The notes: a model not told the origin generated them from the sequence alone. A stretch of 17,035 nucleotides of DNA from CAYXBG01 sp964463145 (GCA_964463145.1 CAYXBG010000030.1:1-17035), one strand, 5' to 3'. Shown: positions 8,262-16,335, numbered from the stretch's first letter. Numbers and translations are program-made.

Positions 8262-9067
8262 ATGTCCCGATGGGAACTAAAATTCATCCTACAGCAATTA
8301 TTGATCCCTCTGCTGAGATAGCGGAAGGTGTCGAAATAGGTCCCTACGTGGTAATTGGGGCACAGGTCTCGATTGAAGAGGGGACTCATGTTGGTCCGCA
8401 CGTGGTTATTCAAGGTCCTACCCGTATTGGCCGGGACAACGTTTTTATCGGGCAAGCCTCGATAGGTACTATTCCACAGGACCTGAAGTATCAAGGGGAA
8501 AGCTCTTATCTGAGTATTGGGCACAGGAATCGAATTCGTGAGTTTGTAACGATTAACAGGGGAACGGAAGGTGGTATTAATAAGACTGTAATCGGAAGTG
8601 ATAATCTCCTGATGAGTACTGTCCATGTCGCACATGACTGTGTAATCGGAGACGGGACAGTTTTTGCCCAAAGTACCGCTCTAGGAGGTCATGTCAATGT
8701 GGGGGATCATGCTATTCTTGGGGGCTTTGTAGGTGTGCATCAATTTTGCCGAGTCGGCACATACTCATTTGTTGGTGGTTATTCAGTCCTGACACGGGAT
8801 GCTCTTCCCTTCGTGAAGACAGTGGGTATTCGTAACAGAGCTCGAATCTATGGGATCAACCATATAGGGTTGGAGAGAAAAGGGTTTTCGACGAATGACA
8901 TCCACGGTCTCAAGAAAGCGTACCGAATTCTTTTCGGCAAAGGACAACTTCTAGAGAAGGCTCTAGTTGAGGTAGAAAAGGAATGCAAGGGTATGTCTTA
9001 TGTGGCAGAGTTGGTCAGTTTTGTGAAAGGTGCCGAGCGAGGATTTGTGAGGTCCACCGGGAATTGA
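8258..9067 (+). CDS. lpxA: UDP-N-acetylglucosamine O-acyltransferase LpxA
   Basis: This enzyme catalyses the first step of lipid A synthesis, transferring a 3-hydroxyacyl chain from ACP to the 3-position of UDP-GlcNAc (or an amino analogue). It has 269 residues, close to the 262 of E. coli. A left-handed beta-helix of hexapeptide repeats (about 10-190) ends in a helical C-terminal domain (about 200-269). The predicted catalytic histidine is H126, with H123 in STVHVAHDC, matching E. coli H125 and H122. VHQFC is conserved. The hydrocarbon-ruler position, E. coli G173, aligns with G174, so a long acyl chain (about C14) is the likely donor; this is inferred from E. coli. The GTG start overlaps the fabZ stop by four bases. 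An ATG at 8270 would also keep the whole repeat domain and cannot be excluded. Confidence 0.95.
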   Translation: MNVPMGTKIHPTAIIDPSAEIAEGVEIGPYVVIGAQVSIEEGTHVGPHVVIQGPTRIGRDNVFIGQASIGTIPQDLKYQGESSYLSIGHRNRIREFVTINRGTEGGINKTVIGSDNLLMSTVHVAHDCVIGDGTVFAQSTALGGHVNVGDHAILGGFVGVHQFCRVGTYSFVGGYSVLTRDALPFVKTVGIRNRARIYGINHIGLERKGFSTNDIHGLKKAYRILFGKGQLLEKALVEVEKECKGMSYVAELVSFVKGAERGFVRSTGN

Positions 9068-9092
9068 ATCAGCAATCCTGAGGAAAAATAAC

Positions 9093-9953
9093 GTGAATAA
9101 AGCTCCCTTGGGCTTAATTGCCGGTACTGGAAAGTTCCCGATTCTGGTGGCTCAGGTCGCCTCTAGCCGTGGTATCCCACTGGTTATAGCCGCTATTCGT
9201 GAAGAAGCATCTCAAGACTTGGAAACGGTTCTTGGGGTTAATCAGCGGGGAAGTTCTATACACTGGATTGGGTTAGGACAACTGGGCAAGCTGATTCGAA
9301 TTTTTAAGGGTGAAGGGGTTGAAAAGATTATGATGGCGGGGCAGGTGAGTCATTCGAAGATCTTTGCTCCCAATACATCAGCCTCAAGAAAAATCCTTTC
9401 GGCAATGCCTGATATTACAATGATTCGGATGTTGATGGCTTTACCTGAAAAGAGCACATCTTCTCTTATTGGTGGTGTCATTGAACTCTTGAAAGAGAAC
9501 GGTATGGAACTTATGGACTCGACGGAGTTACTCAAAGACCTGTTAGCTCCGGCAGGTGTCATAACCGATAGAGCTCCGACTCGTGAAGAGATGGAAGACA
9601 TAGAGTACGGACGACCAATAGCCCAAAATCTGGCTGGATTAGATCTAGGTCAGAGCATTGTCGTTAAGGACAAAGCAGTGGTTGCGATAGAGGCAATGGA
9701 AGGTACAGACCAAGTAATTATTCGAGCCTCAAGTATTGTTGGGGGCCAGTCGTTAACACTGATTAAGGTAGCTCGGCCCAACCAGGATATGCGCTTCGAC
9801 GTACCCGTCCTGGGGCTCAAAACTTTAGAAGTTTTAGAGGAGTGTAATGTGACTGCCGTATCTATTGATGCGGGGAAGACATTGCTACTGGACAAGGAGA
9901 GGCTGATCGAGGGAGCAAATTCCCTTAGTATCAGCCTGATAGGGCAGTGTTAG
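9093..9953 (+). CDS. lpxI: UDP-2,3-diacylglucosamine diphosphatase LpxI
   Basis: LpxI (formerly DUF1009) hydrolyses UDP-2,3-diacylglucosamine to lipid X and UMP. It replaces LpxH, to which it is unrelated, in many alphaproteobacteria and other phyla. The 286 residues fit the family. Visible signatures are the N-terminal GLIAGTGKFPILVAQVA (7-23), MMAGQVSH and the C-terminal VSIDAGKTLLLDKERLIEGAN, in the conserved C-terminal catalytic half. GTG 9093 is supported by TGAGGA at 9079-9084, 8 bp away. It follows lpxA by 25 bp, and the next gene starts inside its last codons (7 bp overlap). Its presence implies that the cell uses the LpxI route for this step, though an LpxH elsewhere cannot be excluded. 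Confidence 0.92.
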   Translation: MNKAPLGLIAGTGKFPILVAQVASSRGIPLVIAAIREEASQDLETVLGVNQRGSSIHWIGLGQLGKLIRIFKGEGVEKIMMAGQVSHSKIFAPNTSASRKILSAMPDITMIRMLMALPEKSTSSLIGGVIELLKENGMELMDSTELLKDLLAPAGVITDRAPTREEMEDIEYGRPIAQNLAGLDLGQSIVVKDKAVVAIEAMEGTDQVIIRASSIVGGQSLTLIKVARPNQDMRFDVPVLGLKTLEVLEECNVTAVSIDAGKTLLLDKERLIEGANSLSISLIGQC

Positions 9954-10915
9954 ATAATAAGGTCCGGACGGCAGTTGTGGGAATAGGGTCCCTCGGAAAG
10001 CACCATGCGCGTATCTATAGTGAGTTGCCGCAGTCTAATCTTGTGGCCGTAATTGATCCTGTGGAGGATAGAGCCGAAGAAATTGCTAGCCGCTACGGAT
10101 GTCGAGCTCTAAAGGATTACCGACAGGTTTTGGGTGAAGTAGATGCTGTTAGTTTGACTGTGCCTACTACCAGTCACTCGGAGATTGGTTGCCATCTACT
10201 CAGCGAGGGAATACATGTTCTTGTTGAGAAACCGATCTCTAATACCCTGGAAGGTGCTGATCGATTGATCGAGGCGCAAGAGAAGGCGGGAGTGACTCTT
10301 CATGTAGGGCATTCGGAGCGTTTTAATCCGGCCTTGACCGAACTGGGAGGGTATATTACCAATCCACTATTTTTTGAGGGGCACAGGCTTGGATTTTTCG
10401 TGCCACGGAGTTTGGATGTGGATGTATTACTGGATCTTATGATTCACGATCTGGATCTAGTGTTAACGATGTCTGGCCAATCTGTTGCGGAAATTCGATC
10501 AGTGGGCATCCCGGTTCTGAGTGACCAAGTTGACATAGCCAACGCAAGGATCGAATTCAGGAATGGCTGTGTCGCGAATCTAACGGCCAGTCGTGTGTCC
10601 AATGAGAAAGTACGAAAGTTACGTTTCTTTCAGCCAAGCCAGTACATATCAATAGATTTTAATGGCCAAAAAACAGAGATATTTGGAGTCAAGGGAGGCA
10701 CTTCTAAAACAATCAAGCGCATTGTTGTTAAAGGGAAGAACGTAGAGCCTCTACGGTCAGAAATAGGCGCTTTTCTCGACTCTGTCATGGGAAGGGAAAA
10801 GCCCCTTTGGCCAGGGCCATGTTCGTCCCAGGAGGGTCGAAGAGCCCTTCAATTAGCTCTCAGGCTTATGGATCAGATTGACGACCATCAGAACCGGGTC
10901 TCAATCAGTCTATGA
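9947..10915 (+). CDS. Gfo/Idh/MocA-family oxidoreductase of the lpx cluster
   Basis: This is an NAD(P)-dependent sugar dehydrogenase-like protein of 322 residues. The N-terminal Rossmann fold has VVGIGSLGKHHA (GxGxxG, 10-21) and the catalytic/cofactor motif VEKP (93-96). The C-terminal substrate domain carries GHSERFNP (121-128) and LDLMIHDLDLVL (162-173), where H167 and D168 are likely active-site residues. The gene overlaps lpxI by 7 bp and probably starts at GTG 9947; TTG 9950 is an alternative with slightly better spacing from AGGG at 9941. Position and motifs recall GnnA, which oxidises UDP-GlcNAc at C3 so that GnnB can aminate it for amide-linked lipid A. No GnnB-like aminotransferase is in this window, so that function is only a possibility. 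In many related clusters a gene of this type is followed by lpxB, which is absent here. Confidence 0.85.
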   Translation: MLDNKVRTAVVGIGSLGKHHARIYSELPQSNLVAVIDPVEDRAEEIASRYGCRALKDYRQVLGEVDAVSLTVPTTSHSEIGCHLLSEGIHVLVEKPISNTLEGADRLIEAQEKAGVTLHVGHSERFNPALTELGGYITNPLFFEGHRLGFFVPRSLDVDVLLDLMIHDLDLVLTMSGQSVAEIRSVGIPVLSDQVDIANARIEFRNGCVANLTASRVSNEKVRKLRFFQPSQYISIDFNGQKTEIFGVKGGTSKTIKRIVVKGKNVEPLRSEIGAFLDSVMGREKPLWPGPCSSQEGRRALQLALRLMDQIDDHQNRVSISL

Positions 10916-10943
10916 TTAACAAAAATTTCATTCCTCTCGATCC

Positions 10944-11888
10944 GTGTCAAATTCAATTCTGATTACAGTAATCGGTCCCACTGCCTCAGGTAAAAGTCAC
11001 CTAGCTGTTGGTTTAGGTTCTACTTTAGGAGGTGAGATTGTTAATTGTGATTCGATGCAATTGATCAGAGGAATGAATATAGGAACGGCTAAGCCGACAC
11101 TCACGGATCGTAAAAAGCTCCCACACCATTTATATGACCTGATAGAGCCTGGTGAGATCTACGATGCCGGCCAGTATATGGTGGCGGCCCGCCGTGTGTG
11201 CAGAGAAATTTCCAGCCGTGGAAAAACCCCGATTGTGGTTGGTGGAACGGGCCTGTATCTCAGAGCTCTTTTAAATGGGGTTTTTGCGGGACCGGGTCGT
11301 AATCAAGAACTTCGTCAAAGGCTTGATAAGATTGGGGTTAGGCGAGGATCTGGGGCCCTGGTTAGGCTGCTAAAAGCAGTGGACCCCGTAACTTCGGAAA
11401 GAGTCCATCCATCTGACCTGAATCGTGTGATACGGGCACTGGAGGTTTTCTACCAGAGTGGAGTCCCCATCAGTCAACTACAGGCTCTGCGGCAGCCCAT
11501 CCAAGACTACAAGATCTTAAAGATCGGACTGAAGGTAGAGCGAAAAGTTCTCTGTGATAGAATAAATCGCCGAGTGGATGAGATGTTTCGCTGCGGATTT
11601 TTGGATGAGGTTGGGGCTCTCCTGAGGCAAGGTTATTCGCCGCGGACAAAAGGGTTTGAAGCCATAGGATATCGCTATGCGGCCAGTCATCTAGCAGGTG
11701 ATATGACGCTCCAGGATGCAATTGATAAGACGTGTGTAAGCACGCGTCGTTACGCCAAGCGTCAGAAAACCTGGTTTCGAAAGGAGTCTGATGTCTGCTG
11801 GATTGAAGCTCCTGGAGATGCCTCTGAGGTTCTAGGCAAGGCCCTTGCAATAGTAGAAGAGAGAATTGGACAGGATTCTCAGGAATAA
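10944..11888 (+). CDS. miaA: tRNA dimethylallyltransferase MiaA
   Basis: MiaA transfers a dimethylallyl group from DMAPP to A37 of tRNAs reading codons that begin with U. The 314 residues fit the family. Motifs are the P-loop GPTASGKS (11-18), the substrate segment DSMQLIRGMNIGTAKP (36-51), GGTGLYLRALL (100-110), the insertion domain around 120-185, KGFEAIGYR (236-244) and RQKTWFRK (273-280). The usual DS[RM]QVYRGMDIGTAKP reads QLIRGMN here, a mild variant; the key D36 and T48 are kept. The start is GTG 10944, 28 bp after the previous stop. No convincing Shine-Dalgarno is visible (the leader is TTCATTCCTCTCGATCC), so translation could be weak or leader-dependent. gatB follows 19 bp later. Confidence 0.95.
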   Translation: MSNSILITVIGPTASGKSHLAVGLGSTLGGEIVNCDSMQLIRGMNIGTAKPTLTDRKKLPHHLYDLIEPGEIYDAGQYMVAARRVCREISSRGKTPIVVGGTGLYLRALLNGVFAGPGRNQELRQRLDKIGVRRGSGALVRLLKAVDPVTSERVHPSDLNRVIRALEVFYQSGVPISQLQALRQPIQDYKILKIGLKVERKVLCDRINRRVDEMFRCGFLDEVGALLRQGYSPRTKGFEAIGYRYAASHLAGDMTLQDAIDKTCVSTRRYAKRQKTWFRKESDVCWIEAPGDASEVLGKALAIVEERIGQDSQE

Positions 11889-11907
11889 ATGTTTCAAGAG
11901 TCGGAAG

Positions 11908-13368
11908 ATGATTGATTTTGAAGCAGTAATTGGTCTCGAAATCCACGCCCAACTTCTGACAAGTTCTAAGCTTTTCTGTTCTTGCAGTACCCAATTTGGA
12001 GCATCTCCGAATAGCAACACTTGTCCTGTTTGTTTGGGGCTGCCGGGGGCTCTTCCAGTTGTGAATAGGGAGGCTGTGAGAATGGCTGTCCAGGTTGGGA
12101 TTGGCCTCGATTGTGAGGTCAATAAAAGCTCTCTTTTTGCTCGTAAAAACTACTTTTACCCCGATTTGCCCAAGGGCTACCAGATATCTCAATACGACCT
12201 GCCCATTGCTGAGGGTGGTCATGTTGGGGTTCCGGTCTGGGATCAAGAGTCGAAGATACTAAAGTGGAAGAGGTATGGGATTAACCGAGCCCACCTAGAA
12301 GACGATGCCGGTAAGTCAGTACACAGTCCTGAAGGAGACTCATACGTGGATCTTAATCGTACTGGGATACCGTTGTTGGAGATTGTAACAGAGCCTGATA
12401 TTCGGAGTGCCGAGGAGGCCTATGAGCTGCTGACCTCCATTCATCGGAGACTGCTTTTTCTGAGTGTGTGTGATGGAAATATGGAACAGGGAAGTTTGCG
12501 TTGTGATGCTAATGTCTCGATTCGCTCAGTTGGTGAAACTGAACTGGGAACCAAGACAGAGATTAAAAATCTGAATTCATTTCGTTTTGTCAGGAAAGCT
12601 ATTGAGTATGAGATTCGTCGTCAGATAACACTTGTCGAAGAGGGGAGTAAAGTACAACAGGAAACACGACTGTGGGATGAAGATCGCCAACGAACTGTTC
12701 TCATGCGGAGCAAAGAATACGCTCATGACTACCGTTACTTTCCAGATCCGGATTTGTTGCCGATCATCATCGAAGATGAATGGCTTTCTCAGATCAATGA
12801 AGGAATGCCAGAATTACCAGAAGCGAAACAGCAGCGCTATCTTGCGTCTGGAGAGTTGACTTTGGAGGAAGCAATCCAGGTTACACAGAGCCCGGATTTT
12901 TCAGATTATTTCGAGGAAGCAGCTGAGATAACAAATTCTCCTAAAGTTGTCTATAACTGGATGTTTGGAGATCTAATGCGATTTTTGAAACGGGAGCAAG
13001 ATTCGCTGAGGGATATTCCTGTCCGTCCGGCTGGATTGGCTGAACTGATAGGGCTTGTTCAACAAGGAGAAATAAGCGGAAAGATAGCCAAACAAGTGTT
13101 GGAGGAGATGTATCTCAGTGGCGATAGTGCCTCCAAAGTACTGGAATCGAAAGGATTGGCTCAAATTAGCGACGAAGGTGAGCTGGAGGGAATTGTGGAC
13201 TCGGTCTTAGAGAAAAATGGAGTAAAAGTAGAAGAGTATCAAAACGGAAAAGAAGGACTTCTTGGATTTTTTGTAGGTGCCGTCATGCGTGAGACACAAG
13301 GACAAGCCAACCCTAAACTAGTAAATACACTTTTGATGCGAAAGTTGCACACCCATTCCCAAAAATGA
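11908..13368 (+). CDS. gatB: Asp-tRNA(Asn)/Glu-tRNA(Gln) amidotransferase subunit GatB
   Basis: GatB is the tRNA-binding, kinase-like subunit of GatCAB, which converts Glu-tRNA(Gln) and/or Asp-tRNA(Asn) to the amidated forms. From ATG 11908 there are 486 residues, a normal length. Motifs include VIGLEIHAQL (7-16), a four-cysteine set C24, C26, C39, C42 (probable metal site), DLNRTGIPLLEIVTEPD, EQGSLRCDANVSIR and EIKNLNSFRFV in the catalytic cradle. A C-terminal YqeY-like helical tail runs from about 330 on. An upstream in-frame TTG (11866) lies inside miaA and would add 14 residues unlike the family N-terminus. AAGAG at 11896-11900, 7 bp before the ATG, supports the chosen start. GatA and GatC are not in the window and must be elsewhere. 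The stop overlaps the next gene's ATG (ATGA). Confidence 0.96.
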   Translation: MIDFEAVIGLEIHAQLLTSSKLFCSCSTQFGASPNSNTCPVCLGLPGALPVVNREAVRMAVQVGIGLDCEVNKSSLFARKNYFYPDLPKGYQISQYDLPIAEGGHVGVPVWDQESKILKWKRYGINRAHLEDDAGKSVHSPEGDSYVDLNRTGIPLLEIVTEPDIRSAEEAYELLTSIHRRLLFLSVCDGNMEQGSLRCDANVSIRSVGETELGTKTEIKNLNSFRFVRKAIEYEIRRQITLVEEGSKVQQETRLWDEDRQRTVLMRSKEYAHDYRYFPDPDLLPIIIEDEWLSQINEGMPELPEAKQQRYLASGELTLEEAIQVTQSPDFSDYFEEAAEITNSPKVVYNWMFGDLMRFLKREQDSLRDIPVRPAGLAELIGLVQQGEISGKIAKQVLEEMYLSGDSASKVLESKGLAQISDEGELEGIVDSVLEKNGVKVEEYQNGKEGLLGFFVGAVMRETQGQANPKLVNTLLMRKLHTHSQK

Positions 13369-13766
13369 ACGAATCATTGAAGAGTGAGTCCCAGAAATCT
13401 AGGCAGCGCATCGCAGTTGTAGAGGAAGTTTCTGACAACATATACTCGGTCAAGTTTGTGCTACAGAGCTTGGGGTATGAAGTTCTGTCGGTTTCAGTGG
13501 GGAAGGGTTCTTCCGAACTGATCACAAGATTTGCACCGCATCTTGTGGTAGTAGATATGATGATTTCTGAACGGGGTGGGTACGCCGCAATTTTTAATGT
13601 GCGGGAGCATGTCTCATCAAAACTTCCTATTCTCGCGATTACGGCTGCCGCCATGGAAGGAGACAATAAGACTGTCATCCAGGCGGGGAGCACTAAAACC
13701 CTATCGAAACCCTATTCAGCGAGTGAATTAAAACTTCATATTGACGACTGTATTGGAAGTACCTAA
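13365..13766 (+). CDS. Single-domain response regulator (receiver only)
   Basis: This is a CheY-like receiver of 133 residues without an output domain. Phosphoacceptor D64 lies in LVVVDMM, with T93 (AITAAA) and the conserved lysine K115 (LSKPY). The Mg-binding acidic pair is E20-E21 (VVEEVSDN) rather than the usual D/E-D. The loop after D64 is SERGG rather than P.MDG, and AGSTKTLSKP replaces the common AGCDDYLSKP, so the protein is divergent but keeps the phosphorylation set. About 15 polar residues precede the domain. The ATGA overlap with gatB couples translation. Without a histidine kinase or effector nearby, the partner is unknown. Stand-alone receivers act in phosphorelays, motility or polarity control, but nothing here selects one. 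It is the last gene of the plus-strand run. Confidence 0.8.
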   Translation: MNESLKSESQKSRQRIAVVEEVSDNIYSVKFVLQSLGYEVLSVSVGKGSSELITRFAPHLVVVDMMISERGGYAAIFNVREHVSSKLPILAITAAAMEGDNKTVIQAGSTKTLSKPYSASELKLHIDDCIGST

Positions 13767-13818
13767 TTGAATAGATGCGTTTCCAAATATCTCAAGTTTT
13801 TGATGGGATTGCTTTCTC

Positions 13819-13837
13819 AACCTCTCGGTAGGTTTTT
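13819..13837 (+). terminator. Weak candidate terminator between convergent genes
   Basis: Arms AACCT (13819-13823) and AGGTT (13830-13834) form a 5 bp stem with loop CTCGGT. The run of five T (13833-13837) overlaps the stem end. It lies in the 71 bp gap between the receiver stop and the convergent permease stop, where a terminator is expected. The stem is short and mostly A-T at the base, so the call is tentative. Confidence 0.3.
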
Positions 13838-15091
13838 CTATTCATAGTGGAGGTTCTCAATTGGGTCTAGTGCAGCGGCTTTGAACGCCGGCCAGACTCC
13901 GAATACGAGTCCTACCGATACGGAAACTGTAAATCCCATGATTACAGCCCAGATCTGGATAGTTGCTGGGATAGTGGGCAATAAGAAGCCCAGCAGATAG
14001 CTAGCAATTATTGCCAGGAAAATCCCTAATATCCCTCCCAGAGTAGTCAGGGCTACGGCTTCAAATAAGAATTGAAGAATTATATCTTGTTTTTTTGCCC
14101 CGACTGCTTTTCGGAGACCTATTTCACGTTTTCGTTCAGTGATAGAAACAAGCATGATACTCATTACACCGATACCACCAACGAAAAGTGCAACAGTCGA
14201 TATGATTATGGCCAACAAGCTTATTTTATTTGTGATGGTCTCGAATTGGTCAATCATTCTGTCGGCAGTATTGAGCTCGAAATTGTTGTCCTCTTGGAAA
14301 ATCAGGCCTCTCTGGTTACGCAGTATTCTCTCCGTCTCATCGATTGCTAAGGATAACTTTCCAGGCTTTGCCTGAATGATAAGCAGTAGGTACTTCTGTT
14401 TGGGGTCGAGTCTTTGGATTGTTGAGGTAGGAAGGTAGACTGCGTTGTCGTCGTCGGTTTCTCCAAAAAAGGAGTTTTTCCGTTGTGTCACAACACCGAT
14501 TACTTTAAGAGGATGTCCATTCAGGGTTATTAACCGACCAAGCCCTCTATTAGTCTCCGGAAACAATGCTGCAACGACACTGTTTCCCAATACGCATACG
14601 TTAGCACTCCTTAGGATGTCGGAATTGTTAATGAAACGACCTTTATCCATCGAGAAATTCATTACTTCTCGATAGTTTGAGGATACTCCCAAAACTAGAG
14701 TTCTTGCATAACTCTCGGATCGGAAACGCACGGTACGGCCTAGTAAATGTTCTAAAGAAATGGCCTGATGCGCGACATCTTTGACCGCCGTAGCCTCACG
14801 CTTGATTACAAGAGCATCATCCATTTTTAGTGGATCACGAGCCCACTCCTCTCGGGTCGGAAGTCCTTCGAAACCGGTGCGTAAATGAAAGGCGTAGATG
14901 TTATCCGTTCCGTATTCCTGAATTAGTCCTCTCAAATTCTGACGGACACCCATTAGAAGAGACGCGATGAGGACAACTACAACAATACCTAGGACGATTC
15001 CGAATATTGTCAGGAAGCTCTTCGTTTTATTACCCCGTAATGTTTGCAGAGATATTCGAATATTTCCTGCACAACGGAGAAGTGGGATCAT
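13838..15091 (-). CDS. MacB/FtsX-type ABC transporter permease (second gene of the pair)
   Basis: This is an inner-membrane permease of the MacB/LolC (type VII) class, 417 residues, with no ATPase domain. TM1 spans about 24-47 (SFLTIFGIVLGIVVVVLIAS). A MacB_PCD periplasmic domain spans about 50-285. TM2 (about 291-315), TM3 (about 340-370) and TM4 (about 378-402) make up the FtsX-type core. ITERKREIGLRKAVGAKKQDI (316 on) is the cytoplasmic coupling segment that contacts the ATPase. ATG at 15091 overlaps the stop of the upstream permease by four bases (ATGA), and GGAAG at 15103-15099 lies 7 bp before it. The sequence is clearly paralogous to the neighbour. It probably forms a heterodimer with it, moving a hydrophobic substrate or coupling to an exporter. 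The substrate is unknown, and no ATPase or MacA-like adaptor is adjacent. Confidence 0.88.
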   Translation of the reverse strand: MIPLLRCAGNIRISLQTLRGNKTKSFLTIFGIVLGIVVVVLIASLLMGVRQNLRGLIQEYGTDNIYAFHLRTGFEGLPTREEWARDPLKMDDALVIKREATAVKDVAHQAISLEHLLGRTVRFRSESYARTLVLGVSSNYREVMNFSMDKGRFINNSDILRSANVCVLGNSVVAALFPETNRGLGRLITLNGHPLKVIGVVTQRKNSFFGETDDDNAVYLPTSTIQRLDPKQKYLLLIIQAKPGKLSLAIDETERILRNQRGLIFQEDNNFELNTADRMIDQFETITNKISLLAIIISTVALFVGGIGVMSIMLVSITERKREIGLRKAVGAKKQDIILQFLFEAVALTTLGGILGIFLAIIASYLLGFLLPTIPATIQIWAVIMGFTVSVSVGLVFGVWPAFKAAALDPIENLHYE

Positions 15092-16335
15092 CGCCTAACT
15101 TCCAGACAAGTTATGGGGTCCAGTTTGGAGGCCTTGTAAGCTGGTAAAACTCCGGAAATAATTCCGGTTCCTGCTGCTGCTAGGACCGCGATAGTTGCAT
15201 GCAAGAGGTTGATTTCCATAGGGAAATTCAGAATTTTTTCCAGTATTTCTAAGATAACCCAACCAGTTAGCAGACCAAGAAGACCACCAAAGGTGGATAG
15301 CATGAGCGCCTCGATTAAAAATTGAAATAGGATATCTTTGTTCTTTGCGCCGACTGCTTTTCGGAGGCCTATTTCGAACGTCCGTTCAGTGACGGAAACT
15401 AACATAATATTCATGATGATAATGCCGCCTATAAGAAGAGATATACAGGTGACGGGAATGACGGCTTTTGCTACATAGTTGGAGGCTTGATAAACAACGC
15501 TGTCAACCTGACCGGAGCTTATAATACCGAAGTCATCTGCTTCATTAGGCTCGAGGTGATGACGGGCACGCATACCGAGTCGTATTTTTTCTTGTGCTGC
15601 TAAAGAGGCGTTGCTGTTAGCATTTTTGCTGCGAATCCGGATACTCTGTTCAGTTCCGAAAATTCTTTGGTAAGTGCTGATAGGCATATATAAGACTCTA
15701 TCGCGCGTCCTGCCGAAATTGGTTCCAAGTTTTCCCAGAATACCGATGACTTTTAAGGGTTGGTTATCGACCTTAACTATTTTCTCAATAGGGTCAACAT
15801 TGGAGAAGAATTCTTCTACTAGCCCAGAGCCAATCACGCATACGAATTCCCCTCGGTGTTCTTCATGAGGAAAAAAGAACCGACCATCCTCTATGTCCAA
15901 GGTGTCAAGTAGGTGGTAATCATCCGTTACCCCGTAGACTTGAGTTCTAGGCAGTTTTTTGCCATCTGAGTAAGTCGTTCGGATAGCTGAAATCTCAGCT
16001 GAAAGGGGCCGGCATTCGGTGCAGTGATCACGCAAGAAAGTTAGATCAGATAATTCTAATTTTTTGTTTCTCTGGAGCATTTCCTCCCATTCCTCATCGT
16101 TGACATAACCGAATCGACCAAATTGGTCCAGAATAAATGAGTTGTTTCCGAAGACATGCGATACTTCTTTGAGTACAAAATCTTCAGCACTACCTATGCT
16201 GGCTGATACTACTAATACTGAGGCTACCCCTACAGTAATTCCTAGGACGGTCAGAAACGTTCTTAGGTAATTGGAAAGAAGCAAAGATAAAGCCATCCGA
16301 AAGAGCTCAAACCAAAAGGATATTTGAGATGACAT
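15088..16335 (-). CDS. MacB/FtsX-type ABC transporter permease (first gene of the pair)
   Basis: This 415-residue permease has the same architecture as its downstream neighbour. TM1 is at about 24-46, preceded by an amphipathic N-terminus. The periplasmic MacB_PCD region is at about 50-285. TM2 (about 290-313), TM3 (about 338-364) and TM4 (about 378-399) follow. The coupling segment is VTERTFEIGLRKAVGAKNKDI (315 on), and the end YKASKLDPITCLEVRR is the classic LolC/MacB-type terminus. A strong ribosome site AGGAAAG (minus strand, 16347-16341) lies 5 nt before ATG 16335, so the start is well supported. It leads a two-gene minus-strand operon. C105 and C108 (DHCTECRP), plus C166, lie in the periplasmic region and could form a disulfide; this is speculation. 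Neither gene carries a nucleotide-binding domain. Confidence 0.88.
   Translation of the reverse strand: MSSQISFWFELFRMALSLLLSNYLRTFLTVLGITVGVASVLVVSASIGSAEDFVLKEVSHVFGNNSFILDQFGRFGYVNDEEWEEMLQRNKKLELSDLTFLRDHCTECRPLSAEISAIRTTYSDGKKLPRTQVYGVTDDYHLLDTLDIEDGRFFFPHEEHRGEFVCVIGSGLVEEFFSNVDPIEKIVKVDNQPLKVIGILGKLGTNFGRTRDRVLYMPISTYQRIFGTEQSIRIRSKNANSNASLAAQEKIRLGMRARHHLEPNEADDFGIISSGQVDSVVYQASNYVAKAVIPVTCISLLIGGIIIMNIMLVSVTERTFEIGLRKAVGAKNKDILFQFLIEALMLSTFGGLLGLLTGWVILEILEKILNFPMEINLLHATIAVLAAAGTGIISGVLPAYKASKLDPITCLEVRR

Noticed and set aside
8189..8671. Minus-strand open frame of 160 codons across fabZ and lpxA
   Set aside because: It is antisense to two well-supported genes.
11470..12246. Long minus-strand open frame of 258 codons
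   Set aside because: It lies opposite miaA and gatB, both with clear family motifs; the translation shows no recognisable domain.
13768..13844. TGAATAG and CTATTCA inverted repeat around the convergent gap
   Set aside because: The arms are 63 bp apart and one arm includes the permease stop codon; likely chance.
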